From positions 1-6,990 of the forward strand of contig CAYQAJ010000266.1 in assembly GCA_964415245.1 (NCBI GenBank): DNA of 6,990 nucleotides, written 5' to 3'. Shown piece by piece: positions 5,747-6,990 of this stretch (within the stretch, counting starts at the first letter, position 1; every line of letters begins with the position of its first letter). The DNA is from CAYQAJ01 sp964415245 (GTDB lineage Bacteria; Planctomycetota; Planctomycetia; Pirellulales; Pirellulaceae). Below the pieces are notes generated by a model that had not been told where the DNA came from, did not search any database, and worked only from the letters and a program-made list of their open reading frames with translations. The translations under genes and the position numbers were made by a program.

Positions 5747-6931
5747 TCAGGATTCGCCAACAGCGAGTTCGCGGAGACGCAACGCGGCATAAGGGGAGTT
5801 CTCATCTCGCACGAGAGCAAGTATCGCGTCGATGGCATCGATCTGCCTGCGCGTGAACGGAACAGCGTCGCCCGGCTTCGGCGCGCACGGCACCAGCGCG
5901 GAAGAGATTCTCTTTGCCAGCAGTTCGACTCCCTCACCGTGCAGTGCGCTCGTCGCAATTCCATCGGGACGACCGGCTGGTTCGGCAAGCGGCAGGTCGC
6001 ACTTGTTGTGTACGCGCAGCGCCGAGGCGAACTCCTCAACCAGACGCTGATCTTCCCGCGACCAGGGACCGCTCCGATCCAGCACGAGCACCACCAAGTC
6101 GGCCGATGCAAGGTGCTTGCGGGCCAGCGCCACGCCGGCTACTTCCAGCGCGTCGCTCCCTTCGCCCAAGCCAGCCGTGTCGACCAGTTCGACCGGCCAA
6201 CCGTCGAGGGCGGTTCGCGCGGTGAGCACGTCGCGCGTGGTGCCGGGATTGTCGTAGACGATCGACCGGGGGTATCCCAGCAGCGCGTTGATGAGGCTGC
6301 TCTTGCCGACGTTGGGTCGGCCCGCGATTACGACGCGCCACGGCGTCGTCAGATGCATGCCCAGCGTGGCCCGGTGGGAAAGTCGCGCAAGGCGGTCGGT
6401 TGCCTCGGACTTCGCGTTGCCGGTGTGCTGCGACTGGAGCAGGCCGACGGTTTCTTCCAGCTCCAATCGCAATGCGCCGCGAAACTGATCCAACAACACG
6501 GCGGCGGTTCGCAAGGTCGGCGCATCGGCCAATGCGATCCGGGCTTCGGCCGCTATCGGGTCGAGCGAGTCGGCCCGCACCCAGTCGTGCCATGACATCT
6601 CGCGGCATCCGGCCGACGTGAGCGCGTGCAGGATGCGGACCGCCGCAGCCCGGCCCCCGTGGCAGTTGACTTCGACACGCTCCGGGCCGCGCAGGCAAAC
6701 GACGACCTCCTCCTCCTGCCCGTCCTCCGCAACAAATCGACCGAAGACGATGGTGCCGGGCGCGATCTTCTCCAGCGGTTTGCCCGACGCGGCGCGAAAC
6801 CATCTCGAGACCGCCTTGATCGCGCCGTCGCCCTCGACCAGCACGGTCGCCACCGCGCCGCGCCCGCTGGGCGTCAGCAAGACGACGCGGCAATCGGCAG
6901 GAGCGTGCGGAGAGGGGGTTGAGTGGGACAT
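5747..6931 (-). CDS. TrmE/MnmE-like GTPase lacking the C-terminal CxGK motif
   Basis: This 394-aa protein has an N-terminal TrmE-N-like domain (about 14-115) that keeps the hallmark VEVNCHGG at 86-93. A helical segment follows, then a G domain: G1 GRPNVGKS (204-211, with the Asn used for K+ binding), G2 GTTRD (230-234), G3 DTAG (251-254), G4 NKCD (309-312) and G5 SAL (328-330). Glu263 aligns with the catalytic Glu282 of E. coli MnmE. True MnmE is about 450 aa, has a GEFT..RAFxNGK segment, and ends in CIGK, whose cysteine is needed with MnmG for modification of tRNA wobble U34. Here the GEFT segment is replaced and the chain stops after ELAVGES. It is therefore probably a paralogue or diverged form whose tRNA-modifying activity is doubtful. 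ATG 6931 is preferred over TTG 6958; neither has a clear ribosome binding site. Confidence 0.85.
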   Translation of the reverse strand: MSHSTPSPHAPADCRVVLLTPSGRGAVATVLVEGDGAIKAVSRWFRAASGKPLEKIAPGTIVFGRFVAEDGQEEEVVVCLRGPERVEVNCHGGRAAAVRILHALTSAGCREMSWHDWVRADSLDPIAAEARIALADAPTLRTAAVLLDQFRGALRLELEETVGLLQSQHTGNAKSEATDRLARLSHRATLGMHLTTPWRVVIAGRPNVGKSSLINALLGYPRSIVYDNPGTTRDVLTARTALDGWPVELVDTAGLGEGSDALEVAGVALARKHLASADLVVLVLDRSGPWSREDQRLVEEFASALRVHNKCDLPLAEPAGRPDGIATSALHGEGVELLAKRISSALVPCAPKPGDAVPFTRRQIDAIDAILALVRDENSPYAALRLRELAVGES

Positions 6932-6990
6932 CCGGGCGCTAGCGCGGTGGTGTTGCAAGTGAGTTGGTAGGGCGCGCTCCGCTGTGCGTC

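Overview
The window is GC-rich bacterial DNA with four complete protein genes, all on the minus strand and all ending in TGA. No RNA gene, CRISPR array or complete mobile element was recognised. The organism cannot be fixed from sequence alone. The mix suggests a planctomycete (Pirellulales-like): a secreted Pro/Ala-linker TPR protein with a long signal n-region, a divergent MnmE-like GTPase, wide spacers and often weak Shine-Dalgarno sites. That placement is inference.

Layout in the direction of transcription, high to low coordinates. (1) 5747-6931: a TrmE/MnmE-like GTPase with an intact G domain but without the C-terminal CxGK tail of true MnmE. (2) 5441-5746: a 306-bp spacer with three small adjacent hairpins and, at its low-coordinate end, a strong ribosome binding site. 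(3) 3401-5440: an exported or membrane-anchored TPR protein with a BamE/SmpA-like N-terminal module. (4) 2821-3400: a 580-bp spacer with no supported gene. It holds short repeats near the TPR stop, a terminator-like hairpin with a T-tract, inverted repeats, and a near-consensus sigma-54 promoter facing the next operon. (5) 1612-2820: an M20D-family metallo-amidohydrolase. (6) 36-1595: a GNAT / degenerate GNAT / cyclic-nucleotide-binding-domain fusion starting 16 nt after the amidohydrolase stop. A perfect 18-bp palindrome lies just beyond its stop.

The most interesting unit is the two-gene operon at 36-2820. An enzyme expected to remove acyl groups from amino acids is coupled to an acyltransferase carrying a C-terminal cyclic-nucleotide-type sensor domain. 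The pair appears to sit under a sigma-54 promoter (TGGCAC-N5-TTGCA) about 52 bp upstream of the first ATG. This suggests a regulated N-acylation/deacylation function switched on by an enhancer-binding activator. The substrate is unknown. The sensor domain lacks the usual phosphate-binding arginine, so its ligand may not be cAMP.
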